From NCBI GenBank assembly GCA_039000515.1, contig JBCFYV010011135.1, forward strand, positions 6,123,209-6,187,208: a stretch of 64,000 nt of DNA, read 5' to 3'. This document shows, one piece after another, positions 23,690-35,511 of the stretch (positions are counted from its first letter, which is position 1; every line of letters starts with the position of its first letter). Below the pieces are notes generated by a model. The model had not been told where the DNA came from. It was given only the letters and a program-made list of their open reading frames with translations, and searched no databases. The stretch comes from Timema cristinae (taxonomy: Eukaryota > Arthropoda > Insecta > Phasmatodea > Timematidae). A program made the position numbers and the translations under genes.

Positions 23690-24110
23690 GTGCTTTGTGC
23701 ATGTTAATTATTCTAGTTTGAGGAAATTTTAAAATTGTTTGACTTATGGTATCAATTTTTCATTCAAGAACAAATCATATTTTGTCTGTGAGGTATGTGT
23801 TTAGGGGTGAGAGTCACCGTTTGCCATTTGAAGAGAGTGATTCTCGAACGAGTAGATTACTAGAGCTTGTACACTTAAATCTCTACGACCCTCTTAAGGA
23901 ACAATTTTTGTCAGGCTCACGTTATTTTCTTACATTTTTGAATGAATTCAGTAATAACTTCATCGTTTTTTTAAAACCAAAGTTCATGTGTTTAATCACT
24001 TCAAGATTTTTAATTTTTTTGCAGAAAATCAAACTGGAGACAATATTAAGTCCTTCAAAACTGATGTTGGGGGTGAATACTGCGGGATTAATTTTTTAAA
24101 TACGTTAAAA
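23690..24110 (+). pseudogene. Copia integrase relic
   Basis: SHRLPFEESDSRTSRLLELV, then HLNLYDPL and SGSRYFLTFLNEFS match the pre-integrase/integrase start of Copia elements. The first acidic residue region is altered, and the frame breaks after about 24,000. The rest of the integrase is only traceable in pieces. Confidence 0.8.
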
Positions 24111-24819
24111 TCTGCAGGGATTCAGCATCAGAAATCATTCCCTTAAAAATCTGAACAAAAAGGCAAGGCAAAACAACTTAATAGTTCCATTTTTTTAGAA
24201 ATCTCATTGTTTATTAACTGAATCTGGTCTTCATAACTCTTTTTGGCAGAAGCCGTTAACACGGCTGATTACTAACTCAATCGTTTACCAAATAAGTGTA
24301 TTTAAAAAACTCCAGAAGAGCTTTGATCAGGTAAAACACCTACCTTTAAGTATGTTGGAGTTTTTGAGTGCAAGGCACATTCCCATGTACCAAACAATAA
24401 ACGAAAGAAGATGAACAAAAATCTAAGGCATGAATATTGGTAGGTTACAGTCTTGAATGAAAGGCCTGTCGAACACACAATCCTGAAAAAAAACAGGTTT
24501 TTATCTCCAGATCTTTTAGACAGAGAAGGGTAGTTCACTTTTGACAAGAAATCACACTGAAAGTGAAAATAATTTGTTATACTTTCCTGAAGAGTTTACT
24601 TAAACAAAAGCGGAAGTTTAGAATACTCGAGTGGTACAGAATTTACCAGAAGCTAATCCTGAAACCTCCTATTCAAATTATAATTGCGATTCTACACACT
24701 CTTCTGCCATTCCAAGTAGATGAGAGTGAGTAAAAAGGACTCTCAAGCCTCTGAAAGACTACGTCAGTTATTCCACATTTGGTGAATAGCTTGGTAATCC
24801 CACGTCAGTATTTTGAGGA

Positions 24820-26270
24820 TCTCAGCTGCTCAGATAAAGAATCATGGATCCAGGCTATAAATGATGAATACAGAGCTCTGATTGTAAACGGTATTTGGGG
24901 GTTGGTGGATCTTACTCATGATAAAAAAAAACCTTGAACTATAAATGGATATTTAAGAAGAAACGTGACGTGTATGAATAAATCACTAAACACGAAGCCC
25001 GTCTTGTCACGAAGTCCTACACTCAAAGAAGGCATTTATTTTGAAGAGGAGTACTCTACAGCAGTATCCTAGAGTTCAATTCGGTACTTACTTGCTATGG
25101 TCGTGGAGTACGATTTGAACATCGCTCAACTTGATACAGTAACGGCGTTTCTACAAGGTGATATTGCTAAATAAATATGTGTGGGGCAACCAGAATTTTT
25201 TTATGAATCCACTAAAGTATGTAGCCCTAAAAAAATCACTGAATGATCTGAAACAAATGAGTCGAGCATGGAACATGAAGTTGGATGCAGGACTAGAGAA
25301 AATCAGCATGAAGCAGTCTAAAGTTGATTCGTGTATATGTTATAAAATCAAAGGAAAATAAATTATAATTTTGGCCGGTGATGTTGATGGCATGATCTTG
25401 TTTTCAAATTATAAGAAGACAAAATAATATATCAATAGACAACCGGTGAAACATTTCCAAATGAAGCATATTAGAGAAGCCAGATTTATTTTGGTATTCC
25501 AAATAAATAGAGATGGTTCAAACAAAAAATTTGGATTGATCCACTTTTATATATAGAACAAATCTTGAAACGATTCAATATGCAGGAATGCAATCCAACT
25601 GGAACTTCTCTGGACCCAGGCGAAACATTGTCGAAAGAACAATCCCCAACTCATCCAGAAAATGTCAAGAATATGGAAATTATATCCTTCCAGGAAGATT
25701 TCGGGAGTTTGCTGTTTGCTGCACAAAAATACAGGCTTGACTTAAGCTATGTTGCTAGCTCCATGAGTCACTTTAACCATAGTCCAGGCTGCAGTGACGC
25801 GTATACTCAGATAACTGATGGAGATCATCATCTGGAGACTTGAGTTCAATGGCAAAAACATCATACTGTGTGGGGTACTGTGATGCTGATTGGGCTAGTG
25901 ACCCAGATGAGAGGAAATCCGTCATGGGTGATATATTTATCAAAAATAACTCTCCAATCTCGTGGAACACAAAAAGGCAGCCCACCATCGCACTCTCAAC
26001 AACGGAATCAAAGTATATGGCTTTGACAGCGGCTTCACGAGAGGTGCCCTGGCTACTAGGTTTAAGTCGAGAGCATTGCAGCAGAACAGAACCAAATTTA
26101 CTTCATGTAGACAATCAAGGTACCGTGAACTTGGCTATGAATGGGCGCATATACAGCACTTTTCAAGCATAATGATGTCTGCCATCATTTTGTAAAGGAT
26201 AAGATCAGGACTGGACAACTTTCCCTAAAATATTCGCCATCACAATCCATATTAGCTGACTCAACTATTG
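24820..26270 (+). pseudogene. Copia reverse transcriptase and RNase H relic
   Basis: Pieces in order: KESWIQAINDEYRALI, YDLNIAQLDTVTAFLQGDI, KKSLNDLKQMSRAWNMKLDA, then the RNase H part CVGYCDADWASDPDERKS, TIALSTTESKYMALTAA and LHVDNQGTVNLA. Stops and shifts separate the pieces. The RT catalytic block is degraded (LAGDVDGMILF around 25,370). Confidence 0.87.
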
Positions 26271-26310
26271 AAATGTGCTAGAGGCTAAAGGACTTTCAAA
26301 ATAGGGAGGA

Positions 26311-26524
26311 TGTTAAAGTAAATTTATATTGCTAGTCCATGGTAGCTCGCAGTTATGTTGTCAAAGCGAGTTGCCATAGAAAGTAAACAAGACTTCAAAA
26401 AACATACTTCTTATAGGTAGTCATGCTTTATCTGTTACTGTGACAAGTATAATACTTTTGAATATAATGGCTCATATATTGTGTTAATACGCTTGTTTAC
26501 CTGTAAACCGCCTAGCTTCCAACA
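26311..26524 (+). repeat. Copia 3' LTR
   Basis: Begins TGTTAAAGTAAATTTAT after the purine run and ends TTCCAACA. Partner of 22190-22403. Confidence 0.85.
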
Positions 26525-26534
26525 TTTTTCTGGT

Positions 26535-27490
26535 AATAAATTTTGGTGGTTTTGTGAATTATCGGATGGTGAACATTCTCAGAAGAAAATTTAGGGTTTT
26601 ATAAATATCATTTAAAAAAAATTGTCTCATAATACTTTCTGTAATTAAAACCATTTTGAAATTATTTTGTTTTTAATACAAATTTGGCGCTCTTATGAAT
26701 TATGGGATGGTGAGCTTTTTCACCAATGCCTTTTTTTAATGTTCCTCATATTCCTTATTTTTGTCAAAATCTATTACAAAATCAGATGTGTTTGATAAAA
26801 ATTGTGGTTTGATGAAGTATCGGGTGGTTTGGCATTTCAATTTGTTTGGATTCTAATTTTTTTTTCTAATAAATTAACTAAAAATAAAATTGGATTTTTT
26901 TAATAGGGCTTCCGAAATTAAATCAGATGATCGAGTCATTTCCTCGAAGGACATTGTCACCCCTGCATGGTAAAAAATAAACATTAAATTACAAATCATT
27001 TTACTTTAGTTTTTCATACAAACTTAATCAAACCCTTGACATTTTGGTTTGACACAGTACATTCATAGCTTGTGTTAATTTATCTAATTTCTGAAAATGT
27101 TGGCACTAATTCTTTTTATCTTGGAATGGAGCACCAACATTTTGAGTTTGAATATCTTTCAAGGACACCTATTATAACTCTTTTAATGCTCTGAAAGAAT
27201 TGTGTCATTTCCTTTATCATCTTTAGTTCAACAAAGAGAAGTAAATGTCTGACAATGAACAGTTGATCACACGGAAATAGTGGTCACTATTATGTATCTC
27301 TCTTACTATCAGGAGAATCATTGGTACTATAAGGTGAGTGGTTCAGTACCTGGAACCCATCACATGAGTCCTAGCAACCATGTTTGACAGTCACATTACC
27401 TTCCTTACTATCCTTCACATTACTATCCAATCAAATAATATCATGTGCTGACAACAGAGAAGACATGTTTTGTCGCAGTTGAAGTATACT
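26535..27490. repeat. Degenerate tandem repeat (about 130-bp period) and unassigned flank
   Basis: Three related blocks near 26,545, 26,685 and 26,800 each carry a variant of GAATTATCGGATGGTGA inside a T-rich unit. After about 26,870 the stretch is unassigned. Confidence 0.5.
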
Positions 27491-28080
27491 TCTACATCCA
27501 GGGAGAAATCTACCAGCGAACCAAATTAGTCGAGATCGATATCTGTACATAAGATTGTACCGTATCTACATCCAGGGAGAAATCTACCAGCGAACCAAAT
27601 TAGTTGAGCTTGATATCTGTACATAAGATTGTTCGTATCTACATCCAGGGAGAAATCTACCAGCGAACCAAATTAGTTGAGCTTGATATCTGTACATAAG
27701 ATTGTACCGTATCTACATCCAGGAGAAATCTACCAGCGAACCAAATTAGTTGAGCTCGATATCTGTACATAAGATTGTACCGTATCTACATCCAGGAGAA
27801 ATCTACCAGCGAACCAAATTAGTTGAGCTTGATATCTGTACATAAGATTGTATCGTATCTACATCCAGGGAGAAATCTACCAGCGAACCAAATTAGTTGA
27901 GCTTGATATCTGTACATAAGATTGTACCGTATCTACATCCAGGGAGAAATCTACCAGCGAACCAAAATAGTCGAGATCGATATCTGTACATAAGATTGTA
28001 CCGTATCTACATCCAGGGAGAAATCTACCAGTGAACCAAATTAGTCGAGATCAATATCTGTACATAAGATTGTACCGTAT
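27491..28080. repeat. Tandem array, about 74-bp unit, eight copies
   Basis: The unit TCTACATCCAGGGAGAAATC, then TACCAGCGAACCAAATTAGT and ATATCTGTACATAAGATTGT recurs eight times with only scattered substitutions and one-base indels, so the array is recently amplified or homogenised. The last copy runs into unrelated sequence after TACCGTATC. Confidence 0.95.
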
Positions 28081-28394
28081 CGACATCGCTTTTAACCTTT
28101 TTATCTCTCCATATTATAAAGTTAATTAGCGTAAATCATATAAGATCTGCTTATTTTCAGCCAACCTCTGATCATTCATGCAAATATTCTTATTGGTGTA
28201 CTTTGCCAAGAAACAAAACTTTTTTTTTTCATTGTAGCAATGGTTTGTTTGAAAAGCAATTGCTTATGTATATATATATAAAGATTATATATATATAATA
28301 TATATTATATATATATATTATATAGAGTAGCATTTACATTCTATCCAATATTTATAATTACACCCTATTTACATCTTGTAATAGTTCCATCCAG
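28081..28394. other. Unassigned, with TA microsatellite
   Basis: (TA)n-rich stretch at about 28,267-28,325; otherwise nothing recognised. Confidence 0.5.
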
Positions 28395-28545
28395 TCCACC
28401 TTATTACACACTCTCTCTATACTGATCTTGTTCTATCCAGTCCAACTCATTACACCCTATCTCTTTCAGGTACATTCTAATGTTATCATCCCATCTTAAC
28501 CATGTCTTCCCAATGGTTTCTTTCCACTAGATTTGTCAAAAACTT
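28395..28545 (-). pseudogene. LINE ORF2 C-terminal fragment
   Basis: Minus strand reads LRWDDNIRMYLKEIGCNELD, then WIEQDQYRESV, matching the RWEDNI-x-DLKEIG-x-DWI tail common at the C-terminus of several non-LTR retrotransposon ORF2 proteins. Only about 45 residues remain. Confidence 0.65.
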
Positions 28546-29184
28546 TGATATATAGTTGCATATAAAATAAAACAAGTTGACTCCTCTAATCAAATTATTT
28601 CACCGTTTTTACTTATTGTTCTTGAAATACCCCAACTAAAAATATCGATGAATAATTTTAAGTTAAAACTTGCCAATAATCAGCATACGGGAGCTCTCAC
28701 AGGTTTGAGGAATGTGAGACTTTATTACATATTTAAGTGTGTGTGCGCGCACGTGTGATAGCGTCAATTTAGGATAAACTCATGATAATTAAACATATTT
28801 TTACTGTGTTTCCGTGTTAATTAATACATCTGTATTCAGTTCTAGATTTTCAATGTTATTATAATTATTTTTTGGTATATTTGTTTGGCTTTTAATTTAA
28901 TAATTTTAATTTTTGGTTAAATTTAAGAAAAGGTGGCTCGCCATCCAAGACGAATATTGCTATTAAACTTAGTATAAGATAGCAACATTAATATTAAGGT
29001 CTCAGTCCTAATTCTACGATTTAATTCTTGGGATATAACTTATATAATGACCGGACGTATATTGCTCTAATAACAGCCAGATCCCAAATAGAGTTCCCGA
29101 TATAAATATTACTACATAGACGGAAATATTTTAAAAACTTTTTGTAAGACTCAAATCTTTGGGCACTAAAACTAAACTAATATT
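28546..29184. other. Unassigned AT-rich sequence
   Basis: Nothing recognised. Confidence 0.5.
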
Positions 29185-29345
29185 GCATCTAGTTTAGTCT
29201 TTCAGTGATTGAGTGGTTGTGGTTCGAATCGTGGTCAAATATATGAAGGTGGTTTTTCTATTATGTTAACCCCTTTATTTACATGCAAATTTCGGTACAT
29301 TTTTCCTTTATCCTACTTTTTTAATCATCAACCCATTTGTAAGAA
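29185..29345 (+). repeat. tRNA-derived SINE, partial
   Basis: B box GGTTCGAATCGTGGTC followed by the shared body (GAAGGTGGTTTTTCTATTAT). The head is shortened and the tail is unrecognisable. Confidence 0.55.
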
Positions 29346-29555
29346 TAATTGTGTGTAGATGATACAAAAAGTAGTAATTAGATAACAAATACAGTTTATT
29401 GTAATTATATTAATTTTCACGGGAAGGAAACTAGAATTTTTGTAGTGATGAATAGACCTACATTAAAAATTCAAGAACAAAGAAAATTTTAGTTAGAGGA
29501 ATAATTGATGAATCAACTATCTTAATATTTAATAGTAAACCAATAAATTTAAATT

Positions 29556-29790
29556 ACTCGCTTCAGTGAATTCATGGTCTAAGAAATCACTCTCACAATA
29601 GACTAGACTGCCGATGACGGGAGATCGACGTTCTAATTGCGGTCGGGTGTATTGAGAGTGTTTTCCAAAATGATTTTCCAGTCTCCCTCAACGAAAATGC
29701 TGGTACACTTGCTCTAAATATAACTTTCTTAGTCCCTAAAATCATAGCTAGTACATAAACGTATAAACTGAAGAGTAGTAATTATTTATT
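29556..29790 (+). repeat. tRNA-derived SINE
   Basis: Head CTTCAGTGAATTCATGGTCT, then ACTCTCACAATAGACTAGAC, B-box region GACGTTCTAATTGCGG and body GTATTGAGAGTGTTTTCC. The tail is decayed (ACGTATAAACTGAAGAGTAG). Closest in arrangement to the copy at 43,255. Confidence 0.65.
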
Positions 29791-31720
29791 TCCGAGATTA
29801 ATAATATTTAATGATTAATTATTATTGCTGAGAAATGTAAGGGAAGATTGCTGTTATAATCTATTGTCGAATGGATTACTATTCTGATCAAATTAGTAGG
29901 TGTGAAATATTGACGTTAAATATATCAATACACACGGTTTATATTTTTTTATATAAAGTCAATTCTAATAGTTCAATTTTTAGATATTATTTGAAGTTGA
30001 TTTTTCAGTAAATCCCTATGAAATGAAGTCATACTGAATTTATTTAACTGAAAACATAATATTTATATATTTATTTGTGCTATGTTAAAATAATTATACT
30101 CTACTTATTTATAATTTATTAAACAACTATATTTTAAATATAATTATTTATATTATGTTTGTATAACATATAGATTAATTTAACTATTGTTTTATTTTGG
30201 AATTTAAAATTATATTACGGTAAAATATTCTAAAAATCGTATATATATAATATTATAAAAATATTATATATAATAAAATAATACATTATATTATAAAAAT
30301 ATTTAATATTATAAAAATATTAAATATACATACATATATAAGCTAAAAATATAAAACATATTTATATTTTTTGTTGAATTATTGTACATTTATAAGTAAT
30401 AAATCGAAGCTGATAAATAATCATAGCAAAATAATATTTTGAAGACCTCTCATACAGTTAATTTAAAAAAAAAATTATGCTGAAAGTATTTTTTTTAATT
30501 TCCAATTATTGATTAATTCCACTCTACTATAAATATACAAACACAGTAGGAAAGAAAAATAATCAATACCTAAACGTGCGAAAATAAAATGTAAATTTAA
30601 AACTTGTTTAAATAATTTTTTTGATCTTTTTAAACCAAAATATAAGGTTCAACTTACATTATAAGGCTAGTATTATAATAATTTACTTATTTTTGCATTA
30701 AACTATATACCTATATGACTCTGCACTAATTACATACTTACCCTCCATTATTTACATAGTTATGTGAAAGTAAATATTTGCTACATAATATAAATGCATA
30801 GCTACTTGTGAGTGCATAGCTGTATGGCTGTATACTGATGCTTAATGCATACATACATCTATAATTAGATTAATTACTACCTTTATAATGTATACCTATC
30901 TTTTAATCTAATAAGGCTAAAGTTTAGTAAGGTAAGTGTTATTTAATTAGTTTAAATTCATTTATACTTTTCCACAATTTTGTCTTAAGGTGTGTATTTA
31001 TTTTTCCTAATATGTTTGTTTAAAGTAGGATATTTTAATAGTTTATGCCAATAATATTTTCATAAATCATATTCCAATAGCCTATTCGTAAAGTTCCTTC
31101 CAATAAATCATTCCAATTGCTTATTCCTAAAGATTCTTATAGTAAATATTTTTTAAAAGATGTTTCCCATAGATTATTACAATTGCATACTCCTAAATGA
31201 TTTTTATAATTATTTATTTTTAGATTTATTCCAAAAGCCGCTTCCAATAATTTATTAAAATTGCTACTCCTAGAGATTCATACAATGATTTCTTACTAAG
31301 GCTTATTTCAAGAGTTTAGTTCTATATTTTCTTCAAGAAGTCTTTTTAAAAGCTCTATAGTTTTTACCATAGTTTCTAGATAGTTTTTATTTTAAGAACT
31401 GACATTTTCCAATATTTTTAATTATCCTTACTATACATTGTATAAGGGTTAACTCAGTAGGCTATGCGACTGTTTTGAACTAAGATTCCAAGGTTTCGGT
31501 TTACATAAAGCATAGTAATGTACTATCAGTGGAGAAATTTGGTCTTCCCCTTTCAAGTTGATAAATTGATTGCTCTGTGACTTTATGTCGTATTTTTATA
31601 TTTTTAATATTTGGTGTGCATGGAATGTGGTGATGTTACCAAAGCCTGTTTAGAAAGTGAAGGTTAAATATTCGTAATAAATATTTTCAACAATGCATTG
31701 TTAAACTTTAAGCTATACTC
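29791..31720. other. Very AT-rich sequence with degenerate repeat
   Basis: 30,050-30,660 is extremely AT-rich. Between about 31,065 and 31,300 a roughly 60-70-bp unit (TTCCAATAGATTATTCC-like, then TACTCCTAAAGATTCTTAT-like) recurs about four times with heavy divergence. No gene recognised. Confidence 0.5.
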
Positions 31721-31726
31721 CATTCA

Positions 31727-31828
31727 CGGTAGGAATTACTCTCTGAAAGGTCTTTTTTCCTACCAATATCCTACTATATAATAGATTTCTGATAGGGAAA
31801 AAGGCCTTTCAGAAAACAATTTCCTACG
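31727..31828. repeat. Long imperfect palindrome (about 100 bp)
   Basis: The left arm CGGTAGGAATTACTCTCTGA, then AAGGTCTTTTTTCCTA, pairs with the right arm, which reverse-complemented reads CGTAGGAAATTGTTTTCTGA, then AAGGCCTTTTTCCCTA. The centre is TACTATATAATAG near 31,777. It could form a hairpin; no ORF. Confidence 0.75.
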
Positions 31829-33350
31829 CTGAACTAACTTTAGGTCGAGTATATTGAATTTATTTCAAGTTTTCTATTATATTTTATTTATAATAAAATA
31901 GTGAATAGGTTCAATAATCTACCATACGAGATATTCTCTGGAAGAGATTCAACAACTATTAATCACATCCATATTCCCTCTTCAGCTGAAGTAGTACAAG
32001 GTACCACTTTCTCAATGGGCATAAACACTTCTGGTTGCTTTTGTTTCTCCGGGACCATCCACAAAGTGAACAAAAGATTCCTTCTGCGCTTCTTAAAATG
32101 CCTTGGCTTTTCTTACCCGTATTGTTTGGTCCCAGATACTAATAGCCCACATCATAGCTTGTATTTTTTTTTCTTTCTTTCTCTCTATATCTAATCGTGT
32201 TTAAATCACAAAGGTACTTTTCCTCCCCTTCAAACACAAGATGCGACGTATCCTCTTTCATCCAACTACTTTTCTTCAAGCCTCTTTCGTTCAGTATACC
32301 GACTTTTACGAGTGAAAACACAAAAACAGGCAGAGCCGAGGAAATGGGTTTGTCAATAGACACTTCCTCAACTCGAGTTTCCTTCTGATTCGTCCTCCCA
32401 TCCAGTGTTTCGGAAGTTGTTTGGAAAGTAGAAGATCAAGGGGGCTGAGGGAGGTGAATGAGAGGTTTCATGTTAGCTTGATTCTTTTTTTTCCCAATGT
32501 TGTTGGAATTGGGGGAGGTCTTTGTCGAACCATTCATGCGTTGGAAACTAGGTGACAGCCACATACAATTTTCACTCGATTTTCTAACTTAGATACCGAA
32601 CCAAAATCTCATCACGGGCGAGGCGATGTTAGTGAATGAATAAAAGGAGCTAACGTGTGGAGGGAGTTCCATTGTATATGGGTGAGTTCTCTTTTTTGGT
32701 GAGCCTTGCTAGAAACAAACCAGAGAAAATTAAATACGAAATTCATACTTCTCTGTAAAGTTACGCAGAGGAATATTTGAAAACATCAAGATTATAGCTT
32801 TATGTTTCTTAAAATGGATGACTTTTATCCCAGTATTGATATTTATTTAGAACCTACCATTAGCAACTGGAAAATCATAAGAGAATAATAAATGTTGCCT
32901 TTGTATTTAAAATGAACAAACAATTATTTTGGAAAATGTTTTATTATAACATGAATAGTTGATTTGATTTTTATTTTATTCATTACTTAAATATATTCTT
33001 TTTTATCAAAAGGTTACGAAATCACATATTTTTAATGAAGAGTATTTAGAGTAAGGTTGTGTAAGGAAAGAGTATCCATTTAGTCTTTTTTTACTTGAAT
33101 TTTTATTTTTCATCTATTTATAAATTAACCATAACTAATGTAGGCTAGATAACTAGAAAATATAGTAAGAACAAGTGAAAATTGATTTTTATCTAAATCC
33201 CTATTTATAAGTTTAGATATCCTGGTAATGAATTAATATCCCCTAGATTTTAGGTAATCCTCGTTAACCCAATCCACTAAACTGAATCCCTTATTTAAAT
33301 GTATCATTGAGCAACAATACTTTTAGTAGTTGTATCGGCGTATGGGTACA
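31829..33350. other. Unassigned sequence
   Basis: Short ORFs around 31,900-32,400 show no domain and overlap on both strands, so they are probably chance. Nothing else recognised. Confidence 0.45.
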
Positions 33351-33354
33351 GAAC

Positions 33355-33410
33355 ACTGATTGGTTGAATTTTGTCACGTGACCATGCCTCCTCGCTCTTT
33401 GATTGGCTGT
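33355..33410. promoter_or_regulatory. Promoter-like cluster: two CCAAT boxes and a palindromic E-box
   Basis: Two ATTGG sites (inverted CCAAT) at 33359-33363 and 33402-33406 flank GTCACGTGAC at 33373-33382, a perfect palindrome containing the CACGTG E-box. A pyrimidine-rich tract (33,417-33,460) follows. The cluster resembles TATA-less promoters, but no transcript start or downstream gene is seen; it may belong to the adjacent repeat. Confidence 0.3.
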
Positions 33411-33529
33411 TGGTTTTCCCTCTCCCCTCTCGCACCCACCCCTCCTCCTGACCCCCTTTCCAGACATGTTGGTTCGTGTTCCAAGACAGTAGGTACTTGT
33501 ATTTTCTTGTTTTATTTGTTTTTTTATGT

Positions 33530-34740
33530 ACTGAGTTTTCCTGATGACTCATACCTGGTGCCAGTATATTTCCATCTGACCTGAATTTCCTCTCTGGTTA
33601 TTTCCAAGATGACATGGGGTTAGCGACCTGTTGTCCTCCTTCAATGTCGCAAAGGTTTATTTTTTGTTTTCTATGTGGCAATGGTTTTCCCTGATTACTG
33701 GCGCCATATTGGCTGTTGGAAAAGACAGGAATAGAACGTGACATTGAATGATGTCGCAAACCTCCCGGAAGTGGGTATTTCCCTGATGACTGGCGCCAGT
33801 TTGGGGGCTCGACAAGACAAGCCTCCTCGATTTTGTGACGTAATCATTGCGTGTGATGTCACAACACTCCCGGGTTTCCGATGACTAATACCTGGAGCCA
33901 GTTTGTGCGGCTCGACAAGACAAGTAGAGACAGAAATATATTGTGGCCTTGAAACCGTGAGCTAGTACACAAGGTCATTGACCCTGGCAACTCTTTTCCC
34001 CTCTCCCCTTTCTATATAATAGTGGGTTTTCCCGGTGATTCAAAAATGGCGACAGTTTGGTGGCTTGACAAGACAAGCCTCCTTGATCTGTGTGACGTAA
34101 TCATTACGTGTGGTGCCACAACACTTCCCCTGGGTTTTCCTGATGACTCATAGCTGGGCCAGTTTGGCGGCTCGACAAGACAAGTAAGATAGGAATAGTC
34201 CATGACCTTGAAACCGTGAGCTATTACATGAGGTCGTTGACCCTGGCAACCTTTCCCCGGCAATAGGTATTCCCGATGAGTTCATCGCACTGTCGCAATC
34301 CTGATGACTCATACTTGGTGCCAGTTTGGCGGCTCGACAAGACAGAAATATATCGAGACCCTGAAACAGGGAGCTAGTACACGAGGTCATTGACCCTGGC
34401 AACTCTTTCACCCCCTCTCTACCGTTCTATGTGACAATGGGTTTTCCTGGTGACTCATAACTGGCGCCAGTTTGGCGTGTCGACAAGACAAGTCAGGACA
34501 AAAATAGATTATGACATTGAATGATGACGCAATGGGTTTTCCCTTATGACAAGCGACAGTTTGGTGGGTTTACAAGACAGAAATGGGTTGTGACCTTGAA
34601 AACGTCAGTTAGATCATTTACTCTGGCCACCCTCACCTCGGCAATGGGTTTTTACACAGTGATGTTGCAACTAGTCATCACAATGTCGCAACCTCCTATG
34701 TGTTAATGGGTTTTCCCAGCGATGTCGCAACTAGAAAGCA
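33530..34740. repeat. GC-richer mosaic repeat, seven clear core copies
   Basis: The core GCCAGTTTGGCGGCTCGACA, then AGACAAG recurs near 33,799, 33,897, 34,049, 34,157, 34,321, 34,466 and 34,555. It is mixed with other recurring blocks: TTTTCCTGATGACTCATA, CTTGAAACCGTGAGCTAGTA, GGTCATTGACCCTGGCAAC and AATGATGTCGCAA. Block order varies, so it is a higher-order mosaic, not a simple tandem. ORFs on both strands reflect the repeat. Confidence 0.85.
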
Positions 34741-34899
34741 TTGACACAGCTCTGAATTATGCGCAATCAGGGATCTCGGAATTCTCAGTTAGGGGCCTTA
34801 CCCCCCACCACAAAAGTCTGCTAAAATTGGTTGTTTGGTATCGTCTGTCAAGATGCGTGGATGTAGGTATCCGTCATGGACCAGAGGAGTAAGCTAGAA

Positions 34900-34985
34900 A
34901 TGTTCCAGGTTTACTTAGAGTGCGGGAGAGTAGAAAACCACCCCCAGTTCGACCAAGCGAGATTCGAACCCAAGAGCTACCCCTG
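34900..34985 (-). repeat. tRNA-derived SINE fragment
   Basis: Minus strand shows B box GGGTTCGAATCTCGC, then TTGGTCGAACTGGGGGTGGT and TTTCTACTCTCCCGC, the head end and body of the main SINE family. Confidence 0.6.
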
Positions 34986-35511
34986 ACATAACTATATAAG
35001 TGAGATTACCCTTTTTGGCAAAACGTGAGGTAGGGATGATTAATAAAAATGTTCCGAAGGGAGAAATATTGACGGTTTACACCGCTGGGGATTCGATTCC
35101 CGCCCCGCCAGAATTAGATGAGCTTGACATTTAAACGACGTGCACACAGTGATTTGAACCTCGATATCTTTAGCACGGCTAATGTCGGTTAGTATGGTCG
35201 TAATTCCTACACCCCCACAATTTTCGAAGGGGCTTGTATGCGGATAGCTCATAGAGAAAACAAGATCGAAATTCTCAATATCTAGCTTTATTCCCATTGC
35301 ATTGTATTGTACAATCGAAGCCCCACCCAACCCAATGCTGTGGGATTATGAAATAAGCCCATGGTTTACAAGCTCAACAAAGAGGGCCTTATATCGAGCT
35401 TGATAAGAGGGGACTACAATGTTCACCTGAAACTACGGTTGTTCGACTCCGCGCTATCCTGTCTGGTGTCTTGGCAGAGTGTTACGTAGCTGGTGCAGCA
35501 GAGTTGCTTAA

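Larger units (their letters stand above)
22190..26524 (+). mobile_element. Copia LTR retrotransposon, complete but decayed
   Basis: Two 214-bp LTRs (22190-22403 and 26311-26524) enclose gag, zinc knuckle, integrase, RT and RNase H remnants in Copia order. The element is flanked by TTTTT on both sides (22185-22189 and 26525-26529), fitting a 5-bp target duplication. A primer-site-like GGTTAAGGGCCCGG follows the 5' LTR, and a purine run (AATAGGGAGGA) precedes the 3' LTR. The LTRs differ at many positions (clearly diverged by eye) and the ORFs carry numerous stops and shifts, so it is an old insertion. Confidence 0.88.

Noticed and set aside
27491..28080. CRISPR-like regular repeats
   Set aside because: There are no unique spacers: the whole 74-bp unit repeats, in a eukaryotic genome with introns and retrotransposons.
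31901..32388. ORFs on both strands around 32 kb
   Set aside because: They overlap each other in opposite strands, have no recognised motifs and are short; most likely chance.
34012..34411. Overlapping minus-strand ORFs with repeated peptide blocks
   Set aside because: They mirror the mosaic DNA repeat at 33.5-34.7 kb in several frames and are not a protein repeat family.
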